Below, piece after piece: positions 16,277 to 23,709 of a DNA stretch of 54,932 nt (position 1 is the first letter of the stretch; each line of letters opens with the position of its first letter). Source of the DNA: an uncultured Spartobacteria bacterium (GTDB lineage: Bacteria; Verrucomicrobiota; Verrucomicrobiia; Chthoniobacterales; Chthoniobacteraceae). The position numbers and the translations under genes were made by a program. The stretch lies in contig CAIRYQ010000035.1 in NCBI GenBank assembly GCA_903882875.1, forward strand, positions 1-54,932, read 5' to 3'. Below the pieces are notes generated by a model. That model was not told the origin of the DNA. It worked only from the letters and a program-made list of their open reading frames with translations, and made no database searches.

Positions 16277-16921
16277 ATGGCAAAGTATGAACGCTTTGAG
16301 GATCTGCCGGTGTGGCAGGAGGCGGCGCGGCTTTATGATGTGACGCTGGATCTGCTGGAATCGCAGGGGGTGGCGCTGTCGGCGGGGTTTCGCAATCAGC
16401 TCGATCGGGCGGCGCTCTCGGTGTCGAACAACATCGCGGAGGGCTTTGAGCGTTCGACGTAGGCGGAGCTGCTGGCCTTCATCGCCATCGCGCGCGGCTC
16501 GGCGGGGGAGGTGCGCTCGATGATGGCGGTGGTGAAGGATCGGGCAAAGCTGAAGCCGCACGCGGCGGAGCTGTCGCGGATCCGCTCGCTGGCGGAGTCG
16601 TGCTGTCGCCAGCTCACGGGCTGGGAGGGCGCGCTGCAGAAGCTGCCCTTTGACGGGCCGCGGCATCTGCCGGAGAAGGAACGGCGTGGGCGCGAGCAGC
16701 AAAGGAAGGCGGATGATTTCCGGCAGGATTTCCTGCGGATGCTGAAGCCGGGGCATCCGCTCTACGACACGCCCGAGGCGCGGGCGGCCAGGGGGGATGG
16801 CAAAGGGCAGATGGCAGATGGTAAAGGGCAGGGAGAGGATGGCGAAGGGCAGAGGAAGGATGGCAAAAGACAGAGGGAAGATGGTGAAGGGCAGCAGGGG
16901 AATGGAGGAGGCCCGAAGTGA
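16277..16921 (+). pseudogene. Four-helix-bundle (S23 / IVS-encoded type) protein with in-frame TAG
   Basis: The frame starts 'MAKYERFEDLPVWQEAARLY' and continues 'FRNQLDRAALSVSNNIAEGF', the hallmark of the four-helix-bundle family found in 23S rRNA intervening sequences and elsewhere in genomes. At 16460-16462 a TAG interrupts 'FERST-stop-AELLAF'. Beyond it the same frame carries the rest of the family ('AIARGSAGEVRSMMAVV', 'ESCCRQLTGWEGAL', 'GPRHLPEKER') and stays open to TGA at 16919-16921. One nonsense codon therefore splits an otherwise full gene. The C-terminus has an extra tail of 'DGKGQ'-type heptads made by a 21-bp tandem repeat. Function of the family is unknown. Confidence 0.8.
16797..16894 (+). 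repeat. 21-bp tandem repeat encoding a Gly/Asp/Gln heptad tail
   Basis: After a 14-base partial unit (ATGGCAAAGGGCAG), four 21-bp units follow, each ending with a version of GATGGYRAAGGGCAG. In the frame of the four-helix-bundle gene each unit gives a heptad such as 'GEDGEGQ' or 'RKDGKRQ'. The word ATGGCAA is shared with the inverted-repeat arms at 16218 and 17036, so the tail was probably built from the same heptamer. Confidence 0.75.
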
Positions 16922-17067
16922 TGCGGCGCGGCATTCCCTGCCGGTCATCCGCGAGCCACCGGCCATCTACCCCGCTGGCCGCACTTTCATCTGCCGTGCT
17001 GTGCGGTCTGCCGTGCTGTCGTCTGCCATGAGGTATGCCATTTGCCATCTGCCATTTCTCCCCTGAC

Positions 17068-17310
17068 ATGGGATTCCACATCGTGAGCATTGATGCGCCG
17101 CAGTGTTCGCTCTCGTGCAGGGACGGGCAGCTCACTTGCCGGGGGGATGAGAAGCCGCGGACGATGCCCGTCGAGGATGTGGCGAGCATCATCATCACGA
17201 GCTTTTCCGCATCGCTGCACAGCCATCTGCCGCTGGAGGCGGCGCGGCATGGCGTGACGCTGATCCACGGCGAGAAATTCAAGCCCGCGAGCATCCTGCT
17301 CCCTGCAAAG
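17068..17310 (+). pseudogene. cas1: Truncated cas1 (N-terminal ~80 residues)
   Basis: The ATG at 17068 opens 'MGFHIVSIDAPQCSLSCRDG', then 'VEDVASIIITSFSASLHSHL' and 'LEAARHGVTLIHGEKFKPAS'. This is the N-terminal beta-rich domain of the CRISPR adaptation nuclease Cas1, normally around 300 residues. Similarity ends at 'ILLPA', a few bases before the 3' end of the convergent ferredoxin gene at 17321. The metal-binding Glu/His/Asp residues of the C-terminal helical domain are absent, so it is inactive. I found no cas2, effector gene, leader or repeat-spacer array in the window. It abuts the inverted-repeat segment at 17057, and a local rearrangement probably brought the ferredoxin operon against the stump. 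Confidence 0.8.
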
Positions 17311-17320
17311 CCAAGGGGGG

Positions 17321-18166
17321 CTACTTCTGCTGTGCGGCGAGCGCGGCGGCGGCCTTCGCCTTTGCCTCCTCGGCACGGCGCGCGATTTCCTCGGGCGACG
17401 GCAGCGACATCAGCACCTCGGCGGGAATGTCCCCGGCGGCGGCGAGTTTCGTGAGGCACTTCTGGCGCTCGGTCAGCGCCTTGTCGGAGTCGCGCTCTTT
17501 GCTGAAGCGGCTCTGCGCCTTCAGCGTCCGCTCGCGCAGCATCGAATATACGTCGCCGCCTAGGAGCGCCGAGATGTCTATCTTCATCTTCTCGCGATTG
17601 AGGTCGGTCGCACTCACCGCGTCGCCATTGATCGGCCCGGCCTTGTATTTCGGAAACATGATCGCCGCCTCGGGACACACGCGAGAGCACGCCGGGCAGT
17701 TCGTTTTGCAGTTGTCGTTGTTCTGCACCTGGATGTGGCTCGCACCGTCCACGCCGTATACGCCGAAGAGGCAGAATGAGAGGCACTGCATGCAATTCGT
17801 GCAGCGGTCGTAGTCAATGACCGGGAACCACGGCTTCCATGCGCCGTGCTGTGCCGCGCCGGTCGCAGTGCGTGCCTCCTCGACGAGCGCCGTCACACCC
17901 GCGATGTCGCGGTTCGTGATGTCGTGCATCCGCACCTTCACCGCGCCGTCCGCGTCATCCGCGTTCGGTGTGCCGCCGGAAAATTTCCCCAGCACGACCA
18001 GCGAACCTTTTTCCTGCGGCGCAACCTTTCCACCCGCCGTTGTGCGAGTGACCGCGTAGCCCTTCTCCAGCAGAGCGGCCATCGTCGCGAAAGTATCGTC
18101 GAGCGGTGCGGCACCGTCGCCTTCATAGAGCACGACGCGGAGGGTGGATTCGTTTTTCAGTGACAT
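17321..18166 (-). CDS. Two-cluster 4Fe-4S ferredoxin-type protein
   Basis: This is a 281-residue protein. The N-terminal ~110 residues form an unrecognised alpha/beta segment ('VLYEGDGAAPLDDTFATMAA', 'KGSLVVLGKFSGG'). At ~120 comes 'CTNCMQCLSFC' (C-x2-C-x2-C-x3-C) and about 25 residues on 'CKTNCPACSRVCPEAA' (C-x3-C-x2-C-x3-C), together holding two 4Fe-4S clusters. The C-terminal part is helical and Ala/Lys/Glu rich. It is the last gene of a four-gene operon (GcvH-like, CobW-like, Cys-rich, ferredoxin), six bases after the Cys-rich gene, and probably passes electrons to or from that protein. No membrane segment. Exact redox partner unknown. Confidence 0.85.
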   Translation of the reverse strand: MSLKNESTLRVVLYEGDGAAPLDDTFATMAALLEKGYAVTRTTAGGKVAPQEKGSLVVLGKFSGGTPNADDADGAVKVRMHDITNRDIAGVTALVEEARTATGAAQHGAWKPWFPVIDYDRCTNCMQCLSFCLFGVYGVDGASHIQVQNNDNCKTNCPACSRVCPEAAIMFPKYKAGPINGDAVSATDLNREKMKIDISALLGGDVYSMLRERTLKAQSRFSKERDSDKALTERQKCLTKLAAAGDIPAEVLMSLPSPEEIARRAEEAKAKAAAALAAQQK

Positions 18167-18172
18167 GGCGGT

Positions 18173-18568
18173 TCAGGCTTCGGGTTTTGGAGTCGCAGGC
18201 TGCGCGGCTTTCGTTTCGCGCACAGGCAGATTCGGCAAAAGGTCATCGCTCGCAAGCCGCGCGCAGATTTCGTCGGCGGTGAGCGCCCGCATGTTCAGCA
18301 CCTCGGTCTTGTCCGGCACGAGGTCGGCGTCGCACTGGTGAAAGAGCCCCTTCACCGCACGCGGGAAGCACGCTGCGATTTTTACGGTGCCGCTCGCCGC
18401 GAGCTGTTTCAGTGCCGGGTCGCGTCGCGCGGACATCTCGCAGAGATCGGCGACTGCATCGAACGCCACGCCGCTTTCGCACAATCTGCGCAGCACGGCG
18501 TCCTTCACTTCCTTCGGCACGACTTGCGCGTACTGGCAGTGGCAATAGAGGATGGCGGGCTTGTCCAT
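18173..18568 (-). CDS. Cys-containing protein, HdrA/MvhD-like in style
   Basis: This is a 131-residue protein beginning 'MDKPAILYCHCQYAQVVPKE', with further Cys in 'LRRLCES', 'ADLCEMSARRDP', 'KIAACFPRAVKGLFHQCDAD'. The segment 'ACFPRAVKGLF' is reminiscent of the 'A.C.PR.HE..F' signature of heterodisulfide reductase A-type proteins, where Cys ligate an Fe-S cluster, but the match is short. It ends in a Pro/Ala/Lys tail. It is tightly packed, starting 2 bases from the CobW-like gene's stop and ending 6 bases before the ferredoxin. I infer a redox or cluster-carrying role with the ferredoxin. Identity uncertain. Confidence 0.7.
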   Translation of the reverse strand: MDKPAILYCHCQYAQVVPKEVKDAVLRRLCESGVAFDAVADLCEMSARRDPALKQLAASGTVKIAACFPRAVKGLFHQCDADLVPDKTEVLNMRALTADEICARLASDDLLPNLPVRETKAAQPATPKPEA

Positions 18569-18569
18569 G

Positions 18570-19712
18570 TCAGGCAGTCACTACGTCGCGGTGGGTTGGC
18601 TCGGGTTTGCCGGGGCGGAAAAATTCGAGGTGCTCGATCTGCGCGGACATCGCGGCGGAGTTCAGCGCGGAGATCGTCTCGCGTACCGCGTCGCGGATTG
18701 CCTCGGACGCGGCTTCGGCGCGGCAGTTGATGATGAGCTGTCCGCTCTCCACCGGTTCTTCGAGCGTGAGTGAAAGCTCCGGGACAAAATCGCTGCGCAC
18801 GAGATTGATCACGGCGATGTCGCCGAGGCCGCTGTCCGGGCTGAACGTCATCTTGAGATGCGCGATTTCCGATCCCGCGAGCCGCTGCTGGATTCCGTCG
18901 GCGATCGCTTTCAGCGTCGCATCCGCATCGAAGCCCGCAGGCGCGGCGAGCTGCACGGTCGCATTCAGCCAGCCGAGCAGCGCCTCGCCTTCGGCGTAAA
19001 GTTCGTAGTCCACCTCCATCGTCGCGCGCGGGCTCTGCTCGCCGGTCGCGAGATGTTCCAGCCAAGGCGCGAGGCCGTCGCCCTTGCGCACGCTGAGCGA
19101 GAGGATCTCCGCGTGCGGAAACTCCTCCGCGAGTCGCGCACCAATCGCCACGAGGCGTGCTGCGTCGAGCAGGTCGGTCTTCGTGATGACGATGATGTCC
19201 GCCTCCTCGAGCTGCTTGCGGTAGATGTAGGTGACCTTATCGGAAAACTTCCCGCCCTCGGCGAGCCCGAGCAGCCGCTCGGCGCGGATCGGATCCACGA
19301 GCACGCTCAGTGGCGCGATGGTGAATGCGTCGCCATAGATGCGTCGCAGCGGATACGAGACAGTCGCGACGAGGTCCGTGCAGCTTCCGACCGGCTCGGC
19401 GATGAAGACATCGGGCCGCGACGTGTCCGTCAGCTTCTTCGCGGCGTCGGTGAGCGTGTTGAAGCGGCAGCAGAAACAGCCGCCCGTGATTTCCTCCGTG
19501 GCAAAGCCCTTCGCGCGCAGCATCGTCGTGTCCACGAGTTCGCTGCCCTGGTCATTCGTGATGAGCCCCACGCGCAATCCCTGAGCGGCGAAATGCTGCG
19601 CGACTGCGGCGACCGCGGTCGTCTTTCCCGCGCCGAGGAAGCCGCCGATCATCACGTAGCGGGACTTGGCGGATTGCGGATTGCGGATTGTGGATTGCGG
19701 ATTTGGCATCAC
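18570..19712 (-). CDS. CobW/COG0523-like P-loop GTPase
   Basis: This is a ~380-residue protein. The P-loop 'GGFLGAGKTT' lies near residue 23, the family motif 'GGCFCC' near 78, a switch/Walker B region 'DVFIAEPVGS', and the base-recognition motif 'TKTD'. COG0523 GTPases insert or deliver metals and cofactors. The C-terminal part after ~230 differs from classic CobW and has no His-rich metal store. The first 16 codons after the ATG ('NPQSTIRNPQSAKSRY') are encoded by a tandem heptanucleotide repeat (19671-19704), so the true start may be the GTG or ATG just before 'IGGFLG'. It overlaps the upstream GcvH-like gene by 4 bases and is coupled to two Fe-S-type genes downstream. It probably matures a metal or Fe-S centre there (inference). 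Confidence 0.85.
   Translation of the reverse strand: MMPNPQSTIRNPQSAKSRYVMIGGFLGAGKTTAVAAVAQHFAAQGLRVGLITNDQGSELVDTTMLRAKGFATEEITGGCFCCRFNTLTDAAKKLTDTSRPDVFIAEPVGSCTDLVATVSYPLRRIYGDAFTIAPLSVLVDPIRAERLLGLAEGGKFSDKVTYIYRKQLEEADIIVITKTDLLDAARLVAIGARLAEEFPHAEILSLSVRKGDGLAPWLEHLATGEQSPRATMEVDYELYAEGEALLGWLNATVQLAAPAGFDADATLKAIADGIQQRLAGSEIAHLKMTFSPDSGLGDIAVINLVRSDFVPELSLTLEEPVESGQLIINCRAEAASEAIRDAVRETISALNSAAMSAQIEHLEFFRPGKPEPTHRDVVTA
19671..19704. repeat. Heptanucleotide tandem repeat (GGATTGC) at the start of the GTPase gene
   Basis: Four successive 7-bp units (GGATTGC, GGATTGC, GGATTGT, GGATTGC) and a partial fifth (GGATTT). On the coding strand they fall within the first codons of the CobW-like gene. 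Gain or loss of one unit would shift the reading frame for any start upstream of the repeat. Confidence 0.85.
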
Positions 19713-20173
19713 TCAGAGTCGGATTTTTGCTTTTCGAGAATCTTATCAATCGTGGTGTCGAGCAGCGCGCGGTATTGCTCCAGCGGGACGCACTTATCAT
19801 CCGGCTCGCCGTCCACTTCGTAGAGCCAACCTTCGGCGTAAGGATTTTTCCCCACGCATTCCACGTTGCTTGCGAGCGCAGGGTTGCCGCCCACAAATGT
19901 ACCGCTCACGCACGCGTAGATGTCGCTGATGGCCTTGAATCCCTCGATACTCCCGACGATGTCGCCGCCCGCGAGCGCCGCGCCGGGCTGCTTTTCAAAC
20001 CGCACCTCGACGATGTCGCCGAGCATCCGTGTGGCGAATTTCGTGAAGCCGATGCGCAGTCGGGCGGCGCCCATTTTCGTGATCCAGAAATGCGACGGGC
20101 TATAGAGGCAGTCCACCGGCAGGTGGGTGACGAAGTTGCTGCGTTTGTAAAATGAAGTCGCGGGTGCGCTCAT
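19709..20173 (-). CDS. GcvH-like lipoyl-carrier protein
   Basis: This is a ~154-residue protein. 'CLYSPSHFWI' and 'IGFTKFATRMLGDIVEVRFE' match the N-terminal barrel of glycine-cleavage H protein. 'GSIEGFKAISDIYACVSG' corresponds to the lipoylation hairpin, with Lys near residue 80 in 'GFKA' (usually 'VKA'). The C-terminal 'NPYAEGWLYEV' fits the family's 'GWL' end. GcvH carries aminomethyl on lipoamide, but no gcvT or gcvP is nearby. Instead it heads an operon with a COG0523-type GTPase and two Fe-S-type proteins, which recalls lipoate-binding proteins (LbpA) of sulfur-oxidising sHdr systems. The start is uncertain (ATG 20173 or 20188). Confidence 0.8.
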   Translation of the reverse strand: MSAPATSFYKRSNFVTHLPVDCLYSPSHFWITKMGAARLRIGFTKFATRMLGDIVEVRFEKQPGAALAGGDIVGSIEGFKAISDIYACVSGTFVGGNPALASNVECVGKNPYAEGWLYEVDGEPDDKCVPLEQYRALLDTTIDKILEKQKSDSE

Positions 20174-20362
20174 CGGGCCGCGGAACATCGGGCATCGGCG
20201 CGCGCGGGGCTAGCGCAATGTGGCATCTGCAATTCCCCGGCGCGGTTCATCTGAGCAGGCGGTGCGCGCATCGGGGATGCACAAGGCCGGCCGCATGTGT
20301 TCCCGAGGACGTTTTGCTCTTCCATTGCCTTCGCTGTGCCGCTCGCGCTAAGTCGCAGCGCC

Positions 20363-21457
20363 GTGCTTTACTTTGATCACAACGCCACCCATCCGCTCTC
20401 CGAGACGGCGAAGCGCGCGTGGCTCGATGCGGTGGAAAAATTTCCGGCGAATCCGTCATCTCCGCACAGGCTGGGGCAGCGCGCGGAGGCGGCTTTGCAA
20501 AATGCGCGCGAGCGGCTTGCGGCAATCCTCGGGTGCGGCGCGGACGAGATTGTGTTCACGGGCGGCGCGACGGAATCGGCGAACACGGTGCTCGCGCAGT
20601 TCGACGATGTGTCGGTGTCGGCGATTGAGCATCCGTGCGTGATGGAATCGTCGCGGGGAAAGTCGGTCTGCCTCCTGCCGTCGGCGGCTGCGGGAGTCGT
20701 CGCGGTTCCGTCTTTCGATGCGGACAGACCGCAGCTTGTCGCCTTGATGGCGGCAAACAATGAGACGGGTGTGTTGCAGCCGTGGCGCGATGCGCTCGCA
20801 TTGTGCCGCGAGCATGGCGTGAAGTTTTTCTGCGACGCTGCGCAGTGGATTGGCCGAATGCCCGCAGAGGGCCTTGGCGCGTGCGATCTTGTGAGCGGGT
20901 GCGCGCACAAATTCGGCGGGCCGCAGGGCGTCGGCTTTTTGAAATGCCCCGCGAATTTTCCGCCATTGCTGCGCGGCGGGCCGCAGGAGGAGGGCCGCCG
21001 CGCTGGGACGGAAAATGTCGCAGGCATCCTCGCGATGGTTGCCGCGCTGGAGGAGCGCGAGGTGGCGATTCGCGACGGTGCCGTGAGCGAGCGGATCGAA
21101 TGGCGCGTGCATTTTGAAAACGATCTGCTGGCTGCGCTGCCGCGCGCGCGCGTGCTCGGCGCGGGTGCCGAGCGGCTTTGGAATACCGTCTCGGTTATCA
21201 TGCCTGAGCAGCCCGATTGCCGCCGCCGCTGGGTCGTGGTGATGGACAAACTCGGCTTCGCTGTCTCGACCGGATCGGCGTGTGCGAGTGGCAAAGAAAA
21301 GCCTTCGCATGTGCTGACCGCGATGTGTGTGCCGCCGGAAGACGCGGGACGCGCGCTGCGATTCAGCGCGGGATGGACGACGACGCGCGACGACTGGCGT
21401 GCATTGCTCGAAGGCGTGAAGAACGCGGCGCGCGAAATGGGCGTGTCCTCGGCGTAA
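20363..21457 (+). CDS. Cysteine desulfurase (NifS/IscS-like)
   Basis: This is a ~364-residue PLP enzyme that takes sulfur from cysteine for Fe-S clusters or thio-cofactors. 'YFDHNATHPLS' opens the fold, the PLP lysine is in 'GCAHKFGGPQGVGF', and the persulfide Cys is in 'STGSACASG' (usually SACSSG). 'RAGTENVAGI' is also typical. The GTG at 20363 directly precedes the fold. The frame is open to a GTG at 20297, but those residues do not look like the family. It diverges from the GcvH-like/GTPase/ferredoxin operon, so it may supply sulfur to those proteins. It converges with the PBP1C gene 60 bases downstream. Confidence 0.88.
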   Translation: MLYFDHNATHPLSETAKRAWLDAVEKFPANPSSPHRLGQRAEAALQNARERLAAILGCGADEIVFTGGATESANTVLAQFDDVSVSAIEHPCVMESSRGKSVCLLPSAAAGVVAVPSFDADRPQLVALMAANNETGVLQPWRDALALCREHGVKFFCDAAQWIGRMPAEGLGACDLVSGCAHKFGGPQGVGFLKCPANFPPLLRGGPQEEGRRAGTENVAGILAMVAALEEREVAIRDGAVSERIEWRVHFENDLLAALPRARVLGAGAERLWNTVSVIMPEQPDCRRRWVVVMDKLGFAVSTGSACASGKEKPSHVLTAMCVPPEDAGRALRFSAGWTTTRDDWRALLEGVKNAAREMGVSSA

Positions 21458-21516
21458 GTCGGACAATTTTGTCTGCCGTTCTTCGACACACGCACCGGCG
21501 GACACCGGAGGCATGC

Positions 21517-23709
21517 TCACCGTGCAGCCACGACGGTAACGGATGTTTTCGCCACGCGTCCCGCGTCATCCACCGCCTGAATCTGCCAGTGGCCCGGTGC
21601 GGCTTTCCACATCAGCGGATGTGATGGCGCGCTTGCGCCGAGGTAGTGCGTGCCGGCGAACCAGTGAATCTGGCGCGCCTCCGCCGTGGCGTCGGCTTCG
21701 AGTGGGATTCCGCTTTTCGCGGCGTCGCCGATGTGGAGGACGTAAGTGAGCTTCGGCTGCGGCGAGATGATCCGCGGCGGCGGGCCGGCGACGGCCCTGG
21801 CGGCAGGAGGTTCCACGCGCGGCAGTCCTGCGCGGCGGAATTGTTCAAGGCGGTGGGCGGGCCAATACTCATGCACCTCGCGCCGCCCTTCGACGATGAC
21901 TTCGCGGTGTACGCCGCACGCCGTGATCGGCGACACGCCGGCGATGAATTTCCCCATCGTGCAATGTGCGCAGTGCGGCCCGGCAAGCTCGCCCGTGACT
22001 GCGCAGAGCCGCACGTCCACGACTTCCGCCGGGCGTGGCGATGATCTCGCGCGCAGGCCGAGGCGTGTGACGGTCTGGAAAAGCAGCGGTGCCGCAGTGT
22101 CGCGCGCGAAAAGGCCGGGCATCGGCTTGCCATCAAAATTGCCGACCCACATGCACAGCACCCATTCGCCTATCACGCCGCATGCCCATGTGTCACGGAA
22201 ACCGTGCGAGGTGCCCGTCTTCCACGCAAGGCCGTGCGGTGCGCCGGGTTCATTTCCGCGCAGCGCATCGAGCGTGAGCCAGCGCGCGGCGGGGGAGAGA
22301 AGCTGTGCGTTGCCACGGGCGGAGACACCGGAATTGAGAGCGCGAGGAACGCCGTCGTCAGCCAGCATCGCGTAGAGCATAGCGAGTTCTTCGAGCGAGA
22401 CCTCCGCGCCGCCGAGCGCGAGCGAGAGGCCGTATTCGCCCGGCTCGCGCGAGAGCTTCACGCCTGCATCGCGGAGAAAAGTGTCGAGTCCTCCGCCATG
22501 CAGTCGCGCGAGCAATTCGACAGCAGGCACGTTGCGGCTGCGGCGCAGCGCCTCCGCCGCGGGAATCGGCCCGAGGAAACCCCGGTCGCTGTTCTCGGGA
22601 TTGTAGTCGGAGAACCGGCGCGGCTCGTCGTCAAGCAGCGTGTGCGGCTGGATGAGTCCCTCGTCAAACGCGAGCGCGTAGATGAAGGGCTTCAGCGCCG
22701 ATCCGGGCGACCGCCGTGCAGTCACGCCGTCCACCTGGCCCGCGATGCGGCTGTTCAAAAATCCCGCCGAGCCGATGTAGGCGCGCACTTCGCGGGTCGG
22801 CGCGTGGACGAGGATCGCCGCCGCATTGTGCAATCCGCGCGAGTGTTCGCGTGCGAGGAAATCCGCGATGCTCCGCTCGACCGTCTGCTGTTGCGCGAGA
22901 TCGATCGTCGTGGCTCCCGTCGCGATCCGGCGCGCGTAGTGCGGCGCGAGGCGGGGCGGGGCGATGGGACGCAGCGTGAACTCCGCATCCATTTTGTCCG
23001 GCTCTTCACCACGCGCCACGCGCAGCCGCGCCATGAGCCGTGCCTGCGCATTTTTTGCGGACAGCGAGATTGTCCCGTCCGCACGCGGGCGGCGTTTCGT
23101 CGGGCTCTGCGGCAGCACGCTCAGTGCGGCGGCTTCGCGCAGCGAGAGTTCGCGTACGGGCTTGCCGCACCACAGCAGGCTCGCCGCCGCCGCACCCTCG
23201 ACGTTGCCGCCGTAGGGCGCGAACGTGAAATATGCCGAGGCGATTTCGCTTTTGCCGTAGTGCCGTTCAAGCTGCGCCGCGCGAAAGAGCTGCACGCATT
23301 TCCCCCACAGCGTGCGCGTCTGGAGTCCCCAGCGCAGCCGTGCGTATTGCATCGTCAGCGTCGAGCCGCCGCCGAGGTGCTGGCCCGTCACCGCGCCCCA
23401 CGCCGCGCGGAGCATCGATCGCGGATCCACGCCGAGGTGTGAAAAGAAACGGCGGTCCTCCATCTCGAGCGTCGCGTTGAGCAGTTCAGGCGAGAGGTCT
23501 TCGAGTTTCACGGGCAGGCGGTATTTTCCGTCGCGCGTGAGCGAGAGGAAAAGCACGCGCCCGTCGCGGTCGAATACGATGCGCGAGAACTCCGTGCCCG
23601 GAGGCAGCAGCTCTGGTTTCGGCAGCAGCAGCCATGCGATCCACAGAGCGGTGGCGAGGATCGCAAGCGCGACGGCGGAACGTTTCAGCCAGCGGCGCAG
23701 CGTCTTCAT
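21517..23709 (-). CDS. pbpC: Penicillin-binding protein 1C
   Basis: This is a 730-residue bifunctional-type PBP. An N-terminal membrane anchor ('SAVALAILATALWIAWLLL') is followed by a glycosyltransferase domain with 'LEMEDRRFFSHLGVD' (catalytic Glu ~84) and 'GGSTLTMQYARL'. The transpeptidase domain has SxxK in 'SPGSALKP' (Ser ~337), SxN in 'RRSRNVPA' and 'WKTGTSHG'. The C-terminal region ('LCAVTGELAGPHC', then a beta-sandwich) is the PBP1C-specific domain. It acts in the periplasm. Its ATG overlaps the stop of the alpha-2-macroglobulin gene by 4 bases, the classic yfhM-pbpC pairing, in which the macroglobulin is thought to trap proteases when the wall is breached. Confidence 0.95.
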   Translation of the reverse strand: MKTLRRWLKRSAVALAILATALWIAWLLLPKPELLPPGTEFSRIVFDRDGRVLFLSLTRDGKYRLPVKLEDLSPELLNATLEMEDRRFFSHLGVDPRSMLRAAWGAVTGQHLGGGSTLTMQYARLRWGLQTRTLWGKCVQLFRAAQLERHYGKSEIASAYFTFAPYGGNVEGAAAASLLWCGKPVRELSLREAAALSVLPQSPTKRRPRADGTISLSAKNAQARLMARLRVARGEEPDKMDAEFTLRPIAPPRLAPHYARRIATGATTIDLAQQQTVERSIADFLAREHSRGLHNAAAILVHAPTREVRAYIGSAGFLNSRIAGQVDGVTARRSPGSALKPFIYALAFDEGLIQPHTLLDDEPRRFSDYNPENSDRGFLGPIPAAEALRRSRNVPAVELLARLHGGGLDTFLRDAGVKLSREPGEYGLSLALGGAEVSLEELAMLYAMLADDGVPRALNSGVSARGNAQLLSPAARWLTLDALRGNEPGAPHGLAWKTGTSHGFRDTWACGVIGEWVLCMWVGNFDGKPMPGLFARDTAAPLLFQTVTRLGLRARSSPRPAEVVDVRLCAVTGELAGPHCAHCTMGKFIAGVSPITACGVHREVIVEGRREVHEYWPAHRLEQFRRAGLPRVEPPAARAVAGPPPRIISPQPKLTYVLHIGDAAKSGIPLEADATAEARQIHWFAGTHYLGASAPSHPLMWKAAPGHWQIQAVDDAGRVAKTSVTVVAAR

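Larger units (their letters stand above)
16218..17057. repeat. Inverted-repeat-bounded segment around the four-helix-bundle gene
   Basis: AAATGGCAAATGGCAAATGGCA at 16218-16239 recurs in reverse complement at 17036-17057 with one mismatch in 22 positions. Each arm is itself about three copies of a 7-base word (AAATGGC). The segment contains one gene, the four-helix-bundle protein. The arms could be termini of a small mobile cassette or simply expanded heptamer repeats on both sides. No transposase lies inside. Confidence 0.45.

Noticed and set aside
16797-16894. Heptad repeat tract as a CRISPR or riboswitch
   Set aside because: Short 21-bp coding repeat sharing the ATGGCAA word with neighbours; no spacers and no conserved fold.
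21458-21516. Short palindrome GGACAATTTTGTC between convergent genes as a terminator
   Set aside because: The stem is too short and has no T-run beyond its own centre; left uncalled.
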